64,000 bases of DNA from Apostichopus japonicus (GCF_037975245.1 NC_092562.1:23799554-23863553), one strand, 5' to 3'; shown: positions 1-13,677, counted from the stretch's first letter. Notes: generated from the sequence alone by a model not told the origin. Program-made: numbers and translations.

Positions 1-442
1 GGTGCCTGATCATGTAAACTTGTGCCAGTGTGATTGATGACATCAAAGGTCTAAGGTCAGTGGTCAAAAAACTTAAAAATTGGTTTAGCCATTTTCTGCT
101 TTTCAATTGTAGGAAATAGTTACGAAACCACTCGAGATGTAGAGAATGATGAGACTACTTTTAAAGTTGTGCAGATTTTGGTGTTTAGGGTCCAGGATAA
201 AGTTTAATTGAGGTCAAAGGTCAGTTTGGCCTAAATTGTTCCAAAAAGTGTGTCGCAAACTCATACACCGTAAGTCTGAACATTCATGTTCAAACTAACT
301 GTGTGAACAAATGGCATACTCTTGAGCAAAATTAGGATGCCAAAAGTAAAGTCATGAAGCAGATGAGATTACCCTCTTGTTCTGGTCTTGTGTTAATTAC
401 TACTAAATATCATTAATTTTGTGAAAAATTTTCCATTTCCAG
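1..442 (+). other. Intron of the phosphatase gene
   Basis: Sequence upstream of the first visible acceptor (a pyrimidine-rich run ending in AG at 442). No exon is recognised. It contains a perfect direct repeat of two AGGTCA half-sites with one-base spacing (211-223) in a diffuse stretch of GGTCA-rich repeat. Confidence 0.5.
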
Positions 443-3400
443 ACATGTGCTCAGTACTGGCCTGGTGAAGGGGCCACACAATATGGTTTCACCACAGTCT
501 CTCTTTCAAATAGGATAAAACATCCAAATTTCATCCATAGAGAGTTTGAAGTATCTCATGCTAAGTCAAAGGTAAGTAATATGATCACATAAACATTCAA
601 CAAGAATAAAAGATAAAAGCATTTCTGATATAAACGGGGTTTTCAAACAAAGGCCACTGGTGGAGGTAATTTTACGTCCGAAAAAGAAAAGGAAATTAAA
701 TAAAAAGCATTCTACTCATTTTCTGTTGAAATTGCCGAGAGATACTGTATGTCACAAAAAGGTTTTAATATTTCAGAAAAAGAACAATTTTTTTGGGGGA
801 GTCTTGCAATAACAATCTGTTCTGTAACAATGTGAGCTATTGACTGTTTGCATATGTAGGACTAGTAAAATGCAGGCAATCTCAAGCAATATCACTTCCC
901 AAGTTGCTACTGACCATTCAGTTACTGGCACACTTAAATGAAGAATCATGCAGCAGGAATTTAATAAGGTCATTGCGAGGAGTACGCTTAAAAGGAATCC
1001 ATGTTTTCTATTACTTCATGATGCAAAGATCGGGCCACAAAACAATGTGTGTATTTATTGACTACATGTCAGTGGATATAGCTATATGTCAGTAGTAAGT
1101 AAAAGGGAATAGTATATTTCTGCCAGTAAGCATTTAGAACTTAAACACATGATGAGTTGGTTAACAATCATCAGCCAAGAATCATAATGATTTCTACACC
1201 TAACATAAGCCCCATATTACTTCTTATTATCAGCCAAATATCACAAGTGATGTGAAGTGAAGTGATAACTTTATGTGCTCTGTGGGGTTCTTTAACACTT
1301 GCATTTTGCTCCATTCCCACAATAATTTAGTCGTTTGTAATATGATGTAACACATTTTTTCTCATATCTCTTGCAATATGACATAACACATATATCTCAT
1401 GTCTTTCGTAATATGACATAACACATATATCTAAGAAATTGAAGTTAATTTAACTGATAACTGCGAAGGTACAAGTTTGCTATAGGTATGTGTCATATAT
1501 GAAGCTTCTGACAGAAAAAATGTAATGTATGGATGCATGTTTGTTATCTAGAGTATTAACAAAGTGTAAATAACTGTTAAGTTTGTTGCTCAACTATAAC
1601 CTGCTAATGAAAAGGAGGGGGGCTATGTTTCAAACAGAAGAATGTAGTTGATGTTGTGCATTTACAAGAGTTATTCAAACAAGATAATTAATTAAACCAG
1701 ATAATTAAACTTGTGAAACAAATGCAACCATGCTTGTTAATGTAAACTAAACAAGCAGGTTCACCTACACAACCATATGTAAGCCAAATTAGTTCACACC
1801 AGAATTTGTTTTGTTGTTGTAACATTCTGTCCAATAAGATATATGGAGAAAAAGTGAGTTGTGACCAGTTATATTTCTAAACTTGCTTTATCAGGTTCTT
1901 ACGGTTTTACTTATTTCTCATATATAGAAAGTAATGTCTGTACATCAACTGCAGTTGCTCAACTGGCCTGAAGACAGAAACTTTTCAGTAATGAAGGAGT
2001 TCAGGAAGAAAATCAGCTTTCTGTATAAACAGCAAGAGATGTGTGGACCTATACTAGTACACTGCATGTAAGGATATTGATATGTGATCAGATTATTACT
2101 TAGTAGGCTAGATTTTAATTGCATGGCAGTAGAAATTGTTGGACCTACACCAACTCACTGCATGAAGGATATTAAGGAATAGGTAACATTATGAATTAGG
2201 TGTGGAATACAAAAGAACATTGTATAGATTTGGTTTAAGAGAGGTGGGGCTGGTTACAGGGGTAATGCAATGGGGACTCATGAGCAAACTCAAAGCACTT
2301 ATTGGGTAGTGTATTGCCAGTACAAGGACGAATGGACTTGTTTGTTTCCAAAGAACACAAAGGCAACACTAAAAAATTAGCGATAGTGATGAATGTTGAA
2401 AGGAAGCATATTTTGTGTGTAATGCACATGTATAACATTACATGACAAAGTGCACGACTATTTAATTAATTATAATAACCAAGAGTGATTAATGGGGTGG
2501 TTGGGAGAAGGCATTGGTTAGAACAATAAATAAACCAAACACAAACTATGTGATGCCATTGTTTCTTATCATTTTCAAGTTCATTATGTAAAAAAGTAGA
2601 TTCTTGTCTGTCATTGCGATGAAAATTTTTATGGAGTTTCTTCATTTTTTCACTAACAGCAGTGGTGTTGGACGTAGCAGTGTATTTGTTGCCATGGAGA
2701 TGGCCCTACAGCAGATTGAGGCCATTGGCACAGTGGATGTTTTCAATGTGGTAAGACAGATGAGGAATAGAAATCCAAATGTCATCAAGTCAGAGGTGAG
2801 TTTAAGTTGTAATAGTTGATAAATACCAATTATAATTAACATGGTGAGGAGTATAGAATATTGTACATCAGATAGTACAATCTACCACAACATCAAAACA
2901 GAATTGAGTTTGTGAAGGAGATGCAAACCCAACCATTGCCATTGGTACATGTCATGAACATCTAACAGCTAACAAAAATATTATTCCATTTGGGAGATAT
3001 CACCGACTTAATGTTTCTTCACACACGAGCCTATAGACTTGATCATGTTTAAATATGACATCATTGAGCCGCATGTGCTAAAGTTGTTTTATGCGTTTCT
3101 TTATTTATTACAGTTTTGATTTCTGTATTTGACTTGCCAAAATCCAAAATATTGAAGTTGTTAATAAACATGACCTTATAATGCATGTATTGGATTCAGT
3201 GTCAACACTATTAACAAGATTCTACCTAAAGAGAATAAGTAAAAGGACTGAGATCATAGTGACACTTTGACATCACTGAGTTATTTTTTTATAGATTTTG
3301 TTAGGTGGTTGGGGAGATGGTCTTTACAAAGATTTCTGTACTATAAGCCAAAGATGGTGGTTGCGTTATGTGTCCCCAATAAGTAGCATTGTAAAAACTA

Positions 3401-4045
3401 CACACGATAGATGGAATCTTCAAAACAGAAGACTTAGGCCTATGTGATGATCATGTTCTATATATGTTATCCAAAAGACCTCAAAGAAATGAGAAAAATT
3501 AAAAATTCCACTTCATTTAATAACAATATCTGTGTCATCCTGCCACAAGTGAATTTATGATACACTTACACACACCTACACATGAGATATAGATATGTCA
3601 ACATATAAATGGTGTATTTCAAAAAATTGTAAATTCTTAAGATTAAATCTAACTCTAAGTTTATACTTCCAGGTTTGAAATGCCTTAAAGAAAAAATGTG
3701 AACAGCAAAATATAAAAATTTGAAAATTTCGTTATTTTCCACCTGTCAGTAAAAAGTTGAAGATTTTCTATCATACTGTATGTCTTTCATTGTTTATGGT
3801 GTTATATGATGATTGCTCCAGTAAGCACAGCACTAAGAAGTATTCTCATAGTAAGTATACATCATTGTTATATATACATTTATCTCTATATTTTTTTATA
3901 GTTTTATAAATGTGCTTCAAATTGTAGATAAAACTTAATAATTCTATTTTTCTGTTTGTCATTACAGGAAGATTATTTCCTGTGCTACCAAATTATCCAA
4001 TCTGTTGTAAGTGAAGAAGAGAATTATGAAAATCTGAAGTATTAG
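443..4045 (+). CDS. Receptor-type protein tyrosine phosphatase, C-terminal D2-like domain (3' end of gene)
   Basis: Partial gene: four coding exons at 443-571, 1928-2067, 2660-2795 and 3968-4045 (stop TAG), joined by consensus GT-AG introns with matching phases (0, 2, 0). They give about 160 residues. Exon 1 carries the PTP motif CAQYWPGEG. Exon 2 carries the WPD-loop equivalent, read as NWPEDRN, and ends in the active-site VHC. Exon 3 completes the signature as HCISGVGRS, a CX5R P-loop with Cys and Arg kept. The tail (VDVFNVVRQMRNRNP, then EDYFLCYQIIQ) is typical of membrane-distal D2 domains of receptor PTPs. The Asp-to-Glu change in the WPD loop is usual for D2 domains, which tend to be weak or regulatory rather than the main catalytic unit. 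The ectodomain, membrane segment and any D1 domain would lie upstream of the window. The RPTP subclass is not assignable from this fragment. Confidence 0.88.
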
Positions 4046-4191
4046 AGTTCTAGATGGTCTTTATGTACCACCTTGTCCCACTATTACCCTGCCCCTCTCC
4101 TTCTCCCATGCCCCAGAGTTACCCCTATCTCTGTTGCAGTGTTCGCTATGGATGGTATATTCCCAACCAAACAGTCACAATTAACCAGCAG

Positions 4192-4197
4192 AATAAA
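4192..4197 (+). promoter_or_regulatory. Polyadenylation signal AATAAA of the phosphatase gene
   Basis: Canonical AATAAA about 150 bases after the TAG stop of the phosphatase gene, on the same strand. Spacing fits a short 3' UTR. Confidence 0.5.
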
Positions 4198-4459
4198 ACA
4201 AGACTATCAGGACAATAGGTTGGAACTGGAAGTTAACCGGATATAGAACTGATCCAGGTGATAAAGGTCCCTTGACCTTAAAAATTTGAAGAAATTCATA
4301 GTGTAAGCACTAAAATCAGTTTCAACAGTCTGCATCAGCATGTAACAGTATTTGTGTTTGTCTCTTTCTTTTTGTTTACCCATTTTTAATCAATTTCAAT
4401 GGTATAAGGGGATTAACACTTTCGCCAGCCTGCTGTAAATTGCTTGCTCTCTACTTTCA

Positions 4460-5500
4460 GTGACAGTAGACAAAGACTCATCTAGTAAGGTGTGGAAGAT
4501 AGTAGTAGCCTAGGCTTTCTCTTTATAGTCTTTTAATTATTTAATAGAAGTAAAAAAAAAAATGTTAATTATAGCTGTCTGTTAACATATGTACATATGA
4601 GTGACAGTGGACACACACTTATGTAGCAAGACAAGGTGTTAAAAATAATAGTCTTCTCTATTTTTTTTCAATTCATTAATAGAAGAAAAGATGTGTTAAG
4701 GCTGTGTGTTAACATGTACATATGAGTGACAGTAGACACACACTTATGTAGCAAGGCAAGGTGTTGAAAATAATAGTGGTCTTTCTCCCTATAGTCTTTC
4801 AATTGTTTAATAGAAGTAATACAAATTTACTAATTGTTGCTGTCTGTTAACATAGGTAGAGTAGTTCCTCTATTCTTTCAATTTCTTTAATAGGTATAAT
4901 ATAACAACTAGTATTATTAACTGTAGCTGCCAAAATCAAGGCATATATGTAGCCAAGGTTATATGGAAAAGGGTGCACTTCAATAACTTGCATAACATGA
5001 TTGAGTATTCACTTTAAATACTACTGTACAACACATCTTGAGTGATACCACCAAAAGAATATCATTTAATTATCATCTTCAAATTTATATCAAACTGGCT
5101 GCATTTTTTCAAAACTGCTGAAGCTGTGGCTTTCTTGAGGGAGTACTTTATAAGTACTTTAAAAAAAATGGTTGAGAGAGGGGAGGAGAATGTCATTGTA
5201 ATATTTGGAATATTTTGTCAACAACTGAAACATCAAGTTGCATGACATTGTTCTCTTCTGATACACCATTATTTAGTCTGTTGCAATGGTTATATAGAAT
5301 CATTTGTGCAAGTGCATCATTTTCTTGGTTGCATGGGCCAGAGTAGGAGTACAGGATACATTTGTGTGACAGTAGGCAATCACTCATCTAGCAAAGCAAC
5401 GAGTTGTGGAATTTGTGGGAATAGTATATCTCTAGTCTTTCAAGTTTTTTTAAATAGAAGTTAAAAGAACTTATAGTTGTCACCTGTATTAAGAGAAACT
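4460..5500 (+). repeat. Degenerate tandem repeat, unit about 120-160 bp
   Basis: At least four diverged units begin with a phrase like GACAGTAGACACACACTTAT, near 4463, 4601, 4725 and 5367. Each continues through an AAGGTGTTG-type segment, a TCTTTCAATT stretch and a CTGTCTGTTAACAT segment. Spacing is irregular because of indels. No coding potential is visible. Confidence 0.7.
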
Positions 5501-6700
5501 CAAATTATAGCTGCCCAAGTGGTAATAACATGGATGCATACAATAGTAAGTCACATTGTGAAAATGTTACTTTACTGTAGTTCCATAAAATTTCATATTA
5601 TTCTGATACTATATTTCCTAGTCGCATTTTGTCATTATCTGAAGGTATTATATTAATTCAATTTGAATGTTGACTTCATTTTGTTTTCTTTTGTTCTATT
5701 TTTTATTTTCATTTTGAACATTTGAATTTGCAATGGTATAACTGATATTCAAGTTCGTCTTTTTAACTATCATCCTTGCATCAAATGGTAATATCACAAA
5801 TGACTATCACAACAGCAGGTCACCTAGTTGTGGAAATGGTACTTATTCTATGAGGTTTCATACTTTCATTGCCCACCAACAAATTTTGCTCTATGTAAAT
5901 CTTTCTGTGAAATATCCATGCCAAGCAGCTAGGGTTTTCATCACTTGAAAGAAAGACTGATTTGAATTCAATGGGAATGTTTTCCTTATTTTGTTTTAGT
6001 TTTTCGTTTGTCTCCTTTTGCTTTCAGTTTTTGGAAGTAAACATTTTAATTTGAAATGATTTTATTGAATTGCAGCTACCAATTTTTATTTTCCTCCAAA
6101 GTATATTTTGATTTAAAACTAATTTTTGGTTTCTCCTTTTGTAATACATCTTACACCAAAATGGAAATATCATGAATGATTACAATCTAGCAAGTCAGAT
6201 ATGATGTGGAAATGTTACTTTTAGTGATTATTGTCTGCCAAAAATGAAAATTTTCTTTCAAAAGTGAGAGGCTGCAGACTGTGAAGCAATTCAAGCAAAG
6301 CGGCTTGATTTTTTTGTCACCATACTGTTAAGATAGATGTTTTATGAATTCAAATTTTAATATTTTCTCATAACTTTGTTTTGCTTCGCTTTGAGGTTTT
6401 GTTTTGATTTAGGTGTTTTTCTTCCTGTTTTCTCTTTTTCACATTTTTCCAAGTAAAGTTTTAATTTGAGATAATTGAATTGCAGTTGCCAAGTTTTGAA
6501 TTTTCCAGTATACAGTAGGCTATTTTTTTTATCAAAATGTTTTGTTTTAACTTGTGTCATGCATCCTGCATCAAAATGGTAATATAATGAATTGAATACA
6601 ATACAGCCAGTGATGCAAGTATGTTGAGGAAAATGTTGCTTTACTGATTATTGGCTAACAAGAAATTTTAGTTTTTACCAATTATATCTTACATAAGAGG
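5500..6700 (+). repeat. Second degenerate tandem repeat, unit about 250-410 bp
   Basis: Diverged copies of a module reading CATCAAAATGGTAATATCA, then a variable part, then GGAAATGTTACTTTACTG. They recur near 5525, 5775, 6155 and 6568. The copies are strongly eroded and AT-rich. The open frames here are short and unrelated to known proteins. Confidence 0.55.
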
Positions 6701-7139
6701 CTCTCACCAAGTCAAGAAACTTTCTTTCTTCAAATTCCAGTTATGGTGCATTGATATTGAATTGCACTCATTCAGTAATTCCTTTCAACTTTATTCTTTT
6801 ATCATTGAAATATATTATTTTAATGCAATGAGTGAAATAATTCAGAATATTTTATTTTTACATCCTTTTTAATTTTCTCTAATATTCTTTCTTTCTTTCT
6901 TAAAATGAAAACAAATCTTAATTTGTAATGCTATTGAAATGTATCAAGTGATTCCTTTGAACTTTATTCCTATATTTTTTTAAATGTATTATTTTCAATT
7001 TCATCAGACTTCAAAGTAAAATGAGTAATTCTTTTTTTTTCTGAAGTTAATTTCTTTTAATCAACAGCTTGGAATTGCAGCTGCAATTAGGCACACAATA
7101 GTTGTTATGATTTTGGTTTCTTATCATAAAAATAATAAT

Positions 7140-8010
7140 CTTCATATCATTTTTGGTTCAGTGAGAAACGTAACCTTTGCATTCAAGATGGCGTCTGTGC
7201 GTGTGCGACGCCAGCTTGTAAACATGATATCTCATGAAGGGAAGGTCAGACCAGTCTCATATTTGGTATGTAGTACTTAGTACCACAACGCGTACCAGAA
7301 GCCTATTGTTCTTGGTGGAGGTCAAAGATCATTTGGGGTCACCAGGGGTCAAATTGTGAAAACCTTGTAAACATGATATCTCAAGACGGAAAGCATGGAC
7401 AGACCTGATATTTAGTGTGTAGAAGAACCACATTGAGCAAAAGAAGCCCATTGATTTTGGTGAAGGTCATTTGGGGACAATAAGTCAAATTGTAAAGCCT
7501 TTTCAACATGTTATTGGAAGAAGGGAACCTTGGACAGTCTATATTTGGTTTGTAGATGTACCATATCAAATTTAAGGAGCCTATTATTGCTTTTGGTGGA
7601 GTTCAAAGGTTACTTGAAGTCAACAAATGCCAAACATTTACTTCACTGCCCTCTTACCTGTCTCTACACTAACAAGCCTTCCTCAACATAATATCCCAAG
7701 GGAAGCTTGGACAAATCGCATATTTGGTATACAATTTGTAACAAATTGAGTACATGAAAAAAGCCAAATGTTGTGGACGGAGGTCAATGGTCGTTTGAGT
7801 TAACCAGGGGTCGAATTGTGAAAAACATGTGTTACACAATATTTCTATCCCATTTAGTACAAAAAGCCTGTTGTTGAGGTCAATGGTCATTTCAGTTCAG
7901 CCTGCGTCATGTGAATTCATTGTTTGTCACATCTCACTGATTTCACTGTATTACGTCAGATTCATGAAGAAAACTGCTCATGTTACCTCATCAAAACCTC
8001 AAAGCAATTT
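7140..8010 (+). repeat. Dispersed element with internal GGTCA-rich tandem repeats, copy 1
   Basis: The left flank (about 7170-7215) contains GCATTCAAGATGGCGT followed by a GACGCC segment. An array of roughly 120-bp units then runs to about 7900. Each unit has AAACATGATATCTCAAG, CATATTTGGT, an ACAAGAAGCC phrase and GGTGGAGGTCAAAG. The right flank near 7950 reads TTACGTCAGATTCATGAAGA. The same left flank, array and right flank occur again at 41.7-42.16 kb, and the left part occurs inverted at 22.6-23.1 kb. This shows a discrete element, not simple local amplification. Family unknown; no coding sequence is seen. Confidence 0.7.
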
Positions 8011-8209
8011 TGCATTCTGGTTCTACATCAGATGCTTATTCATGCATGGGCTTAATGCAAAAAAAAAATAAGTAATAGAGAATAATACTCATAATTATCT
8101 AAATAGACACTACAACCATGTTATAAACTTCCACACTTTTCAATTATAAACACTTCAGTTTTTCTGAATTTTGTTCATTACCTTAGTGAGATATTCCTGC
8201 CTTTTTGGT

Positions 8210-8500
8210 AACCTGCCGTAGGCAGGCAATTAACATGAGTTTGGTGAAGGTCAAAGGTCAGCAGAGGGCAAAATGTGAAAATCTCAAAAATGCTGTATAT
8301 ACAAAACATGAACATCAAAGCAGCTCATATATGCATGATAGGATAGCCCAATGTAGCGTACAGGTTTCACACAATTTGGTGTAGGTCAGAGTTCATTTAG
8401 GGTCACCGTGGGCCAAACTTGTGAACACAATATCTGCAGATTATTGGCTCTCATATTTTTATGACTTTACTGTGAGAACATTCCATCAAAAGAGATTATA
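8210..8500 (+). repeat. Outlying GGTCA-rich repeat units
   Basis: Weaker copies of the same unit as at 7.1-8.0 kb, including a perfect DR1 site AGGTCAAAGGTCA at 8248-8260 and a GGTCACCGTGGGCCAAACTTG variant. Probably an older or displaced part of the same array. Confidence 0.45.
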
Positions 8501-8509
8501 TTCGGTTTG

Positions 8510-9700
8510 GCATAGTTGAAATCTCATTTAAGGTTTGCAGAGGTCAAACCCAAGCATAAATTTAAAAGTCAGGTCCCAATGAAAATTAGAAACTTATGCT
8601 GATTTGACTTCCCCTTATGTAGTAGAACATACCACCTTGCTATTTTACGTGGAGGTCAAAGATCGGCTTAGGCACATGCAGTATGAACTTCAGCAAGGAT
8701 TAGCTTGCAAATTACTCTTGTGCTGCATATGTAATGTAGTTAAAACTTACAAGGCAAGTAACTGTGAGTGGCTTCCTTCTGGTTGTAAAATGTTTTGCAA
8801 TGTCTAAATTTATGTAAATATTTAGGTTGATTTTTTATTACTAGAAACTTATTTTTTCTTTATCTGGGCTTGAAATGGAAAATGAGCAACTTTGCAAAGT
8901 GTGCTCGTAATTTACCATTCAAAATGTGAAATTCTCGTCCCACATCAATCTGTGGACACGGTTTATGGGAGCAGCCCAATAATATTACATGACAATGAGC
9001 AGTACCTGGCGTATATGTCACAGGGAATAACGTATCCAGTATTCTCATATGATAATGCACAGTAACAATTAAATAATACTGTCTTGGTGTTACATCTTTG
9101 AAGCGTCGTGGAATTAAATTTCTCATTTTTATCTTGGGTATTCATTCGGAAATAAATGGTGTGAGTAAATATGTCAGTCTTTCCATTTATAATTAATTAA
9201 GTGTACCAAAAGGTCCCTACCTCACATTCTTCTGGTCCCCTTTCACCATATATATGAATGCACTGCAGGAAGATATTCTATCGCACACTCCTTCCTATAA
9301 CATATTGTTACTATTTTTATTTTCATTGAACAATGACCCTCAGTATCCAATTTTGAGCCATATTGAGCCAACGCAAGAACAGAATTTCACCTGTTTTTCA
9401 GACAAAAAAATATCAAATTGCAACGTGCACTAATAATTGGCCAGTCCAAAATTTGAAGTACTCATAGGCCAATACTTTGAGTACTGCAACAGACTTTTGA
9501 CCCACAATTCACACTTCATTTTGGTAATTCTGAGAGCATGCTAAAAAATGACTTGCCTTTGGAATTAAAAAGCTTTAAAAACAAATGAGAACAATTTGAA
9601 ATGATATTTTATCTCATCCAAAATTAAGGGTTGTACTCACAATGCGCAAACCTAGGGATGAGATTTATCCAAAGGTTATATGGCCTTGTTTAAAAGCAAA
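8510..9700. other. Stretch without a recognised gene
   Basis: AT-rich sequence with only short open frames that lack splice support or recognisable motifs. I see no RNA gene and no clear repeat. Confidence 0.5.
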
Positions 9701-9722
9701 ATTGTCAAATATTGTTTAAGCT

Positions 9723-10295
9723 CCACCCACTCATGAATATCAATCAGATCAAATTACATATAGTGCAAGCATATGAACCACCTTAAACTTATTCCATTAG
9801 AGCAAGTTTGGACAAAATCGGATGTACGGTTTCAGATATATTGACGTTTGACGGTTTTGACATGAAGCCCTGCCTACTCAAATAATATTCAGGACATTAG
9901 CACCAAAAACACTAGTGACTATGTGCTCCCCATGGGGGTTCTACATACTAAGTATGACCTTAATCAAAGTTAGACCTGTTGAGATTTTTGTGTTTACAAG
10001 CTTTCTTAGCCCCACCCACTCATGAATATCAATGAGATCAAATTTTATAAGTGCAAGCATATGTACCACCTTGAACTTATTCCATAACAGCAAGTTTGGA
10101 CAAAATCGGGTGTAGGTTGCAGAGATATTGATGTTTGACGGATTTGACATTAAGCTCGGCCTACTCATTAATATTCATGACATTAGCACCAACAACAAAA
10201 GGGACCATGTATCGCCCATGGGGAATCTACATACCAAGTATGAACTTCATCAAAGTTCAACGTCTTGAGATATCGTGTGTACAAGGAAGTGTCAC
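9723..10295 (+). repeat. Two tandem copies of a 289-bp unit
   Basis: A unit beginning CCACCCACTCATGAATATCA at 9723 starts again at 10012, a 289-bp period. Both copies share the same order of blocks: GCAAGTTTGGACAAAATCGG, GACGTTTGACGG or its variant, GACATTAGCACCAA, CCCCATGGGG or its variant, and CTACATAC-AAGTATGA. They end in a TTGAGAT-GTGT-ACAAG segment resembling the GGTCA-type repeats. Diverged, non-coding. Confidence 0.75.
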
Positions 10296-11248
10296 AGACA
10301 GATAAATTCATTTGCCTTTTGCAAAATTGGCACAATTTGCACGTGGACTGAAGATTCCAAAATGGGTGAAGGCCCTAGCTCCTATGCTCTTGATCTGAGC
10401 CCCTGAAACATAGTCTACACCACTGCTTATTTCAGGAATGACTTGTGTTTTGCCATTGAGCAACCAAGTTTTCAATATCAGCTGACAACAATCTGGCATT
10501 TGAGTGTTGATCATGTTAAGTCCTTAAACTGCTCCAGACTTCAAAAACCAAATTCTCACCCATAACTGACTCCTTTTTTTTCAGAGGAAGGAATACATTG
10601 TAGCAGCAGGGAAAGGGAAAGTTTCTTTCTACAGTATGAAGATACTGTTGCTTCTTTTCTGACACTTTCATAGACTTTGTTCTTCTGGAATTTTCTGTCA
10701 TTATTTTAGCCTATTAAGAACTGCTAAGTGTAGAAACAGCTTTGCTCCTTTTAGTGCTACTGCACATATCTGATGTACTACTTTACTGAGGCTGGCTTTG
10801 AAAGAATGTGATACAAAAGATGGTACCATCATAAACAAGGCCACGAGCCTATATGGGCATGGCATGAAATAGCTACACGATTGATACAAAACTAAATGCT
10901 TAGTCACTCCACCCCTGAAACAACCCCACCCCCCTCTCTCTCTCTCTCTTTTCCTACATACCACTCATCAGACTCATTAACGGTAATATGGAGTGCACTC
11001 GCACAAAAGCGAAAGATGCGATAATTATGACAGTAGAAAATACAGCTAGAGCTGATATCCACAAGAATTAAATAGTAGTGTGGAGGATTCAATTATGACC
11101 AACTAGGACTTTCTACTGGTAAACTTTACTCATTGTAGAACTTAAATCTCTATAAGTTCTAATCCATGAGACTGACTTGGTTTTTGCTATTGGTTACCAA
11201 CATGCACTTTTTACCCTAATATAAAAATATTGGGAGTGTTAAATATAC

Positions 11249-11450
11249 GGGAGGGTTAGCTTAGTGGTTAACGCTGGTGCCTTTCAATCATAAGGTCCCG
11301 CGTTTGAGTCACTCCAAGATTAATATATGTTGTCCAGTTACAGAATTATTGACAATTCATAATCATGGACGTTAAAATATGAATCTAAGAGACTAACTTC
11401 GGTCAGCTTGCGGTTTTTATAAGCCAATAATGGCTTCTTCGCGAGTTCCT
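11249..11450 (+). mobile_element. tRNA-derived SINE (family A), copy with head
   Basis: The 5' part looks like a decayed tRNA. An A-box-like TAGCTTAGTGG lies at 11257-11267 and a B-box-like GCGTTTGAGTC at 11300-11310, with spacing typical of a tRNA gene. The body contains GTCCAGTTACAGAATTATTG, CATAATCATGGACGTTAAA, GGTCAGCTTGCGG and AAGCCAATAATGGCTTC, an inverted repeat. The same body recurs at 27985-28135. Such elements are moved by LINE machinery. Target-site duplications were not resolved. Confidence 0.75.
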
Positions 11451-11999
11451 GCATGCAGGAGTATCTAAAAAACATACAATACCTACATATTGAAATTCAT
11501 CACAATTTCTATAGAACTTGTATCTCTGTCAAAGAATAGCTCTGTTACGATATCCAGCATTCCTATGTTAAATTGCTAAGGTAAAATGTGTCCATCAACT
11601 TTACGCAAGCAGGTAGCCTACCAAGTAGGTCACTTTCTTTAGCAATTAACTTAGTGTAACAAGCAAATATAATCTAACGGATAGTCTCCATTGACTTTTT
11701 AGGTAAACACACTGTTTTTCTTCTTATTGCCACTAGACTAGGCATTGGCTAACTTCATAGACCGACATCAGATAATGTAAAGTATAACTAACCACTGTAA
11801 CCAGCAATGCACAATATGTTTGTGCCTTCAAATACTGTCCTCTTCTTCTCTGCAACGCATCAATGGAGACAACTGAACAATTAGGAAGAAGAACAATATC
11901 AAGATATACCTAAACGATTAGACTACCCGCTGTACACAATGGAGAGATATGCACAGTACACGTTGATGAAATGATGAAAAATAATATCTAGCTCACCTG

Positions 12000-13640
12000 C
12001 AGGAGCCGTGCCCTGCACCGCATGACGTCTCGATTAGGATTTGTCATTCTCTTCTTCGTCTTCATGTATTGTTCATCCACTGTTGAATGTAGCCCTCTTC
12101 ATGCAATTTCTGTCTCCCTCTCTCGTGCTCTCCAAGTTCATGTTGGTGTCTTCACACACTCGTATAAAGTGTCATCTCTCAATCTTCTTTTGTCTTCCCT
12201 CTTCTCCCATTTCTTGGCGGCCATTCTGTCATCCTTTTTGATCATATATTATCTTGCAACTTGCCCAGCCCATTTCCATTTTAATTCTTTGATGTAAATA
12301 ACTATGACATATTTTGTCCTAACGGTACAGTATACAGTAACATAGATTTTATATGCACAGGCTCTTCGGTAAGGCTCTAACTAAACACCCACACCAAAAT
12401 ATAGCCATCATCCCACAATTTAAGGCAGATTACATTACTCAATGACATGTAACACGGGTGGTTTACAATATACACTCCTTAATTGGAGTCAATACCATAC
12501 AGAATGGCAAATTATATATGCCAGCAGTGGTGACATATTCAAAACAAAACTCATGGGATTAGTAACGTAACTTTTGTCTACACAATATTTCAATAGGGAG
12601 CCTTTCATTAGGCTACATTACATGGCCTACACTGACAAATCTCAAATCCAGGAATACAACACAATTACAACTTTATTCCACATGATCCGCAGAAAAGGAC
12701 GACATAGCAATATAAATCACCAGCACAACTGTTTTCTTCAACAGGAGTTCACCAAAAAGGGAAGCTTTTACTTTAACATTTTCGTCTTATTTTGAACATT
12801 ATTTTCAGCAGTTACCGCTCTATATACGTAGACTCGATCGTGTTCGAGCGTGCAACCTGATCAAGCTCGGTCGTCCGGTAACGTCAGAGAGCGCGTGGCC
12901 TACCTCCGTTGAAAGTAGTGAAGTTATACAATATCTTACAGCTCACCGTTGGAGGAATATTCTAGTAAAATAAACCTTTCTCCAGCAGAGCTGGTCTGAT
13001 AACATTGAAATAGGCAGCTCTTCCTTAGAAACTACGTTCTACCAAAGCTAAAGCCAACAAGTTACATTTAAACTGGGTATACTCGCCGCACAAAGGGGAC
13101 TACGTTTACATGCGGAGAACTGGGTTAGAAGTGGTGAGGAGGGTCTAATACAATTGTCAATTCCCAGACACCCTGCCCAGCTGGAAATAACAATGAGTGA
13201 CTCAATTTTTATCTCAATACATTACATGTATAGAGATATTGTAACAGTAAGTGGGACTCTCTCTTCTCTTAAAAAATTTTCAGCGTCTTCATACAAAGTT
13301 CTTTTTCTCTGGAATTTCCAGAGCAAGCATATATCATATAGGCCAACGAAAGTCACTATTTTTTATTCGAGAATTTTATCTCATTCTATGACTTTTTCAC
13401 CGATTTATGTCCAAATCGGGCTGAAACACAGTTTTAGCGAACCATTTTTGCACACGCTCCGAAACTTGTGTTATTGCGCAATCGTTAAACACTTCGCAAA
13501 AGTGGTGAAAAGCATTGTGGGAGCTAAGCCCATCACTATATTTTAGTACACTGCGGCTTGGATATCGTCTGAAAATCCGTTTTAATACATATTCATAAAG
13601 CAGCAATCCAATTGCTTCAAGTAAAACTTTGAACAAAAGA
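12000..13640. other. Stretch without a supported gene, possibly promoter-containing
   Basis: Contains short open frames only. The part around 12830-13150 is richer in CpG than its surroundings and lies just upstream of a possible short first exon ending at 13746. Promoter function is a guess. No protein family is recognised. Confidence 0.3.
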
Positions 13641-13677
13641 AGTTGAATATTCTAATAATATATTTCTGTTTGCGACG

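Noticed and set aside
9723-10295. CRISPR-like or regulated array
   Set aside because: Only two long diverged units in an animal genome; an ordinary tandem duplication explains it.
11249-11330. Functional tRNA gene
   Set aside because: A and B boxes are present but the cloverleaf arms do not pair properly and a SINE body follows.
12022-12297. 91-aa frame with a signal-peptide-like start
   Set aside because: No downstream exon, no known domain, compositionally simple; hydrophobic AT-rich translations arise easily by chance.
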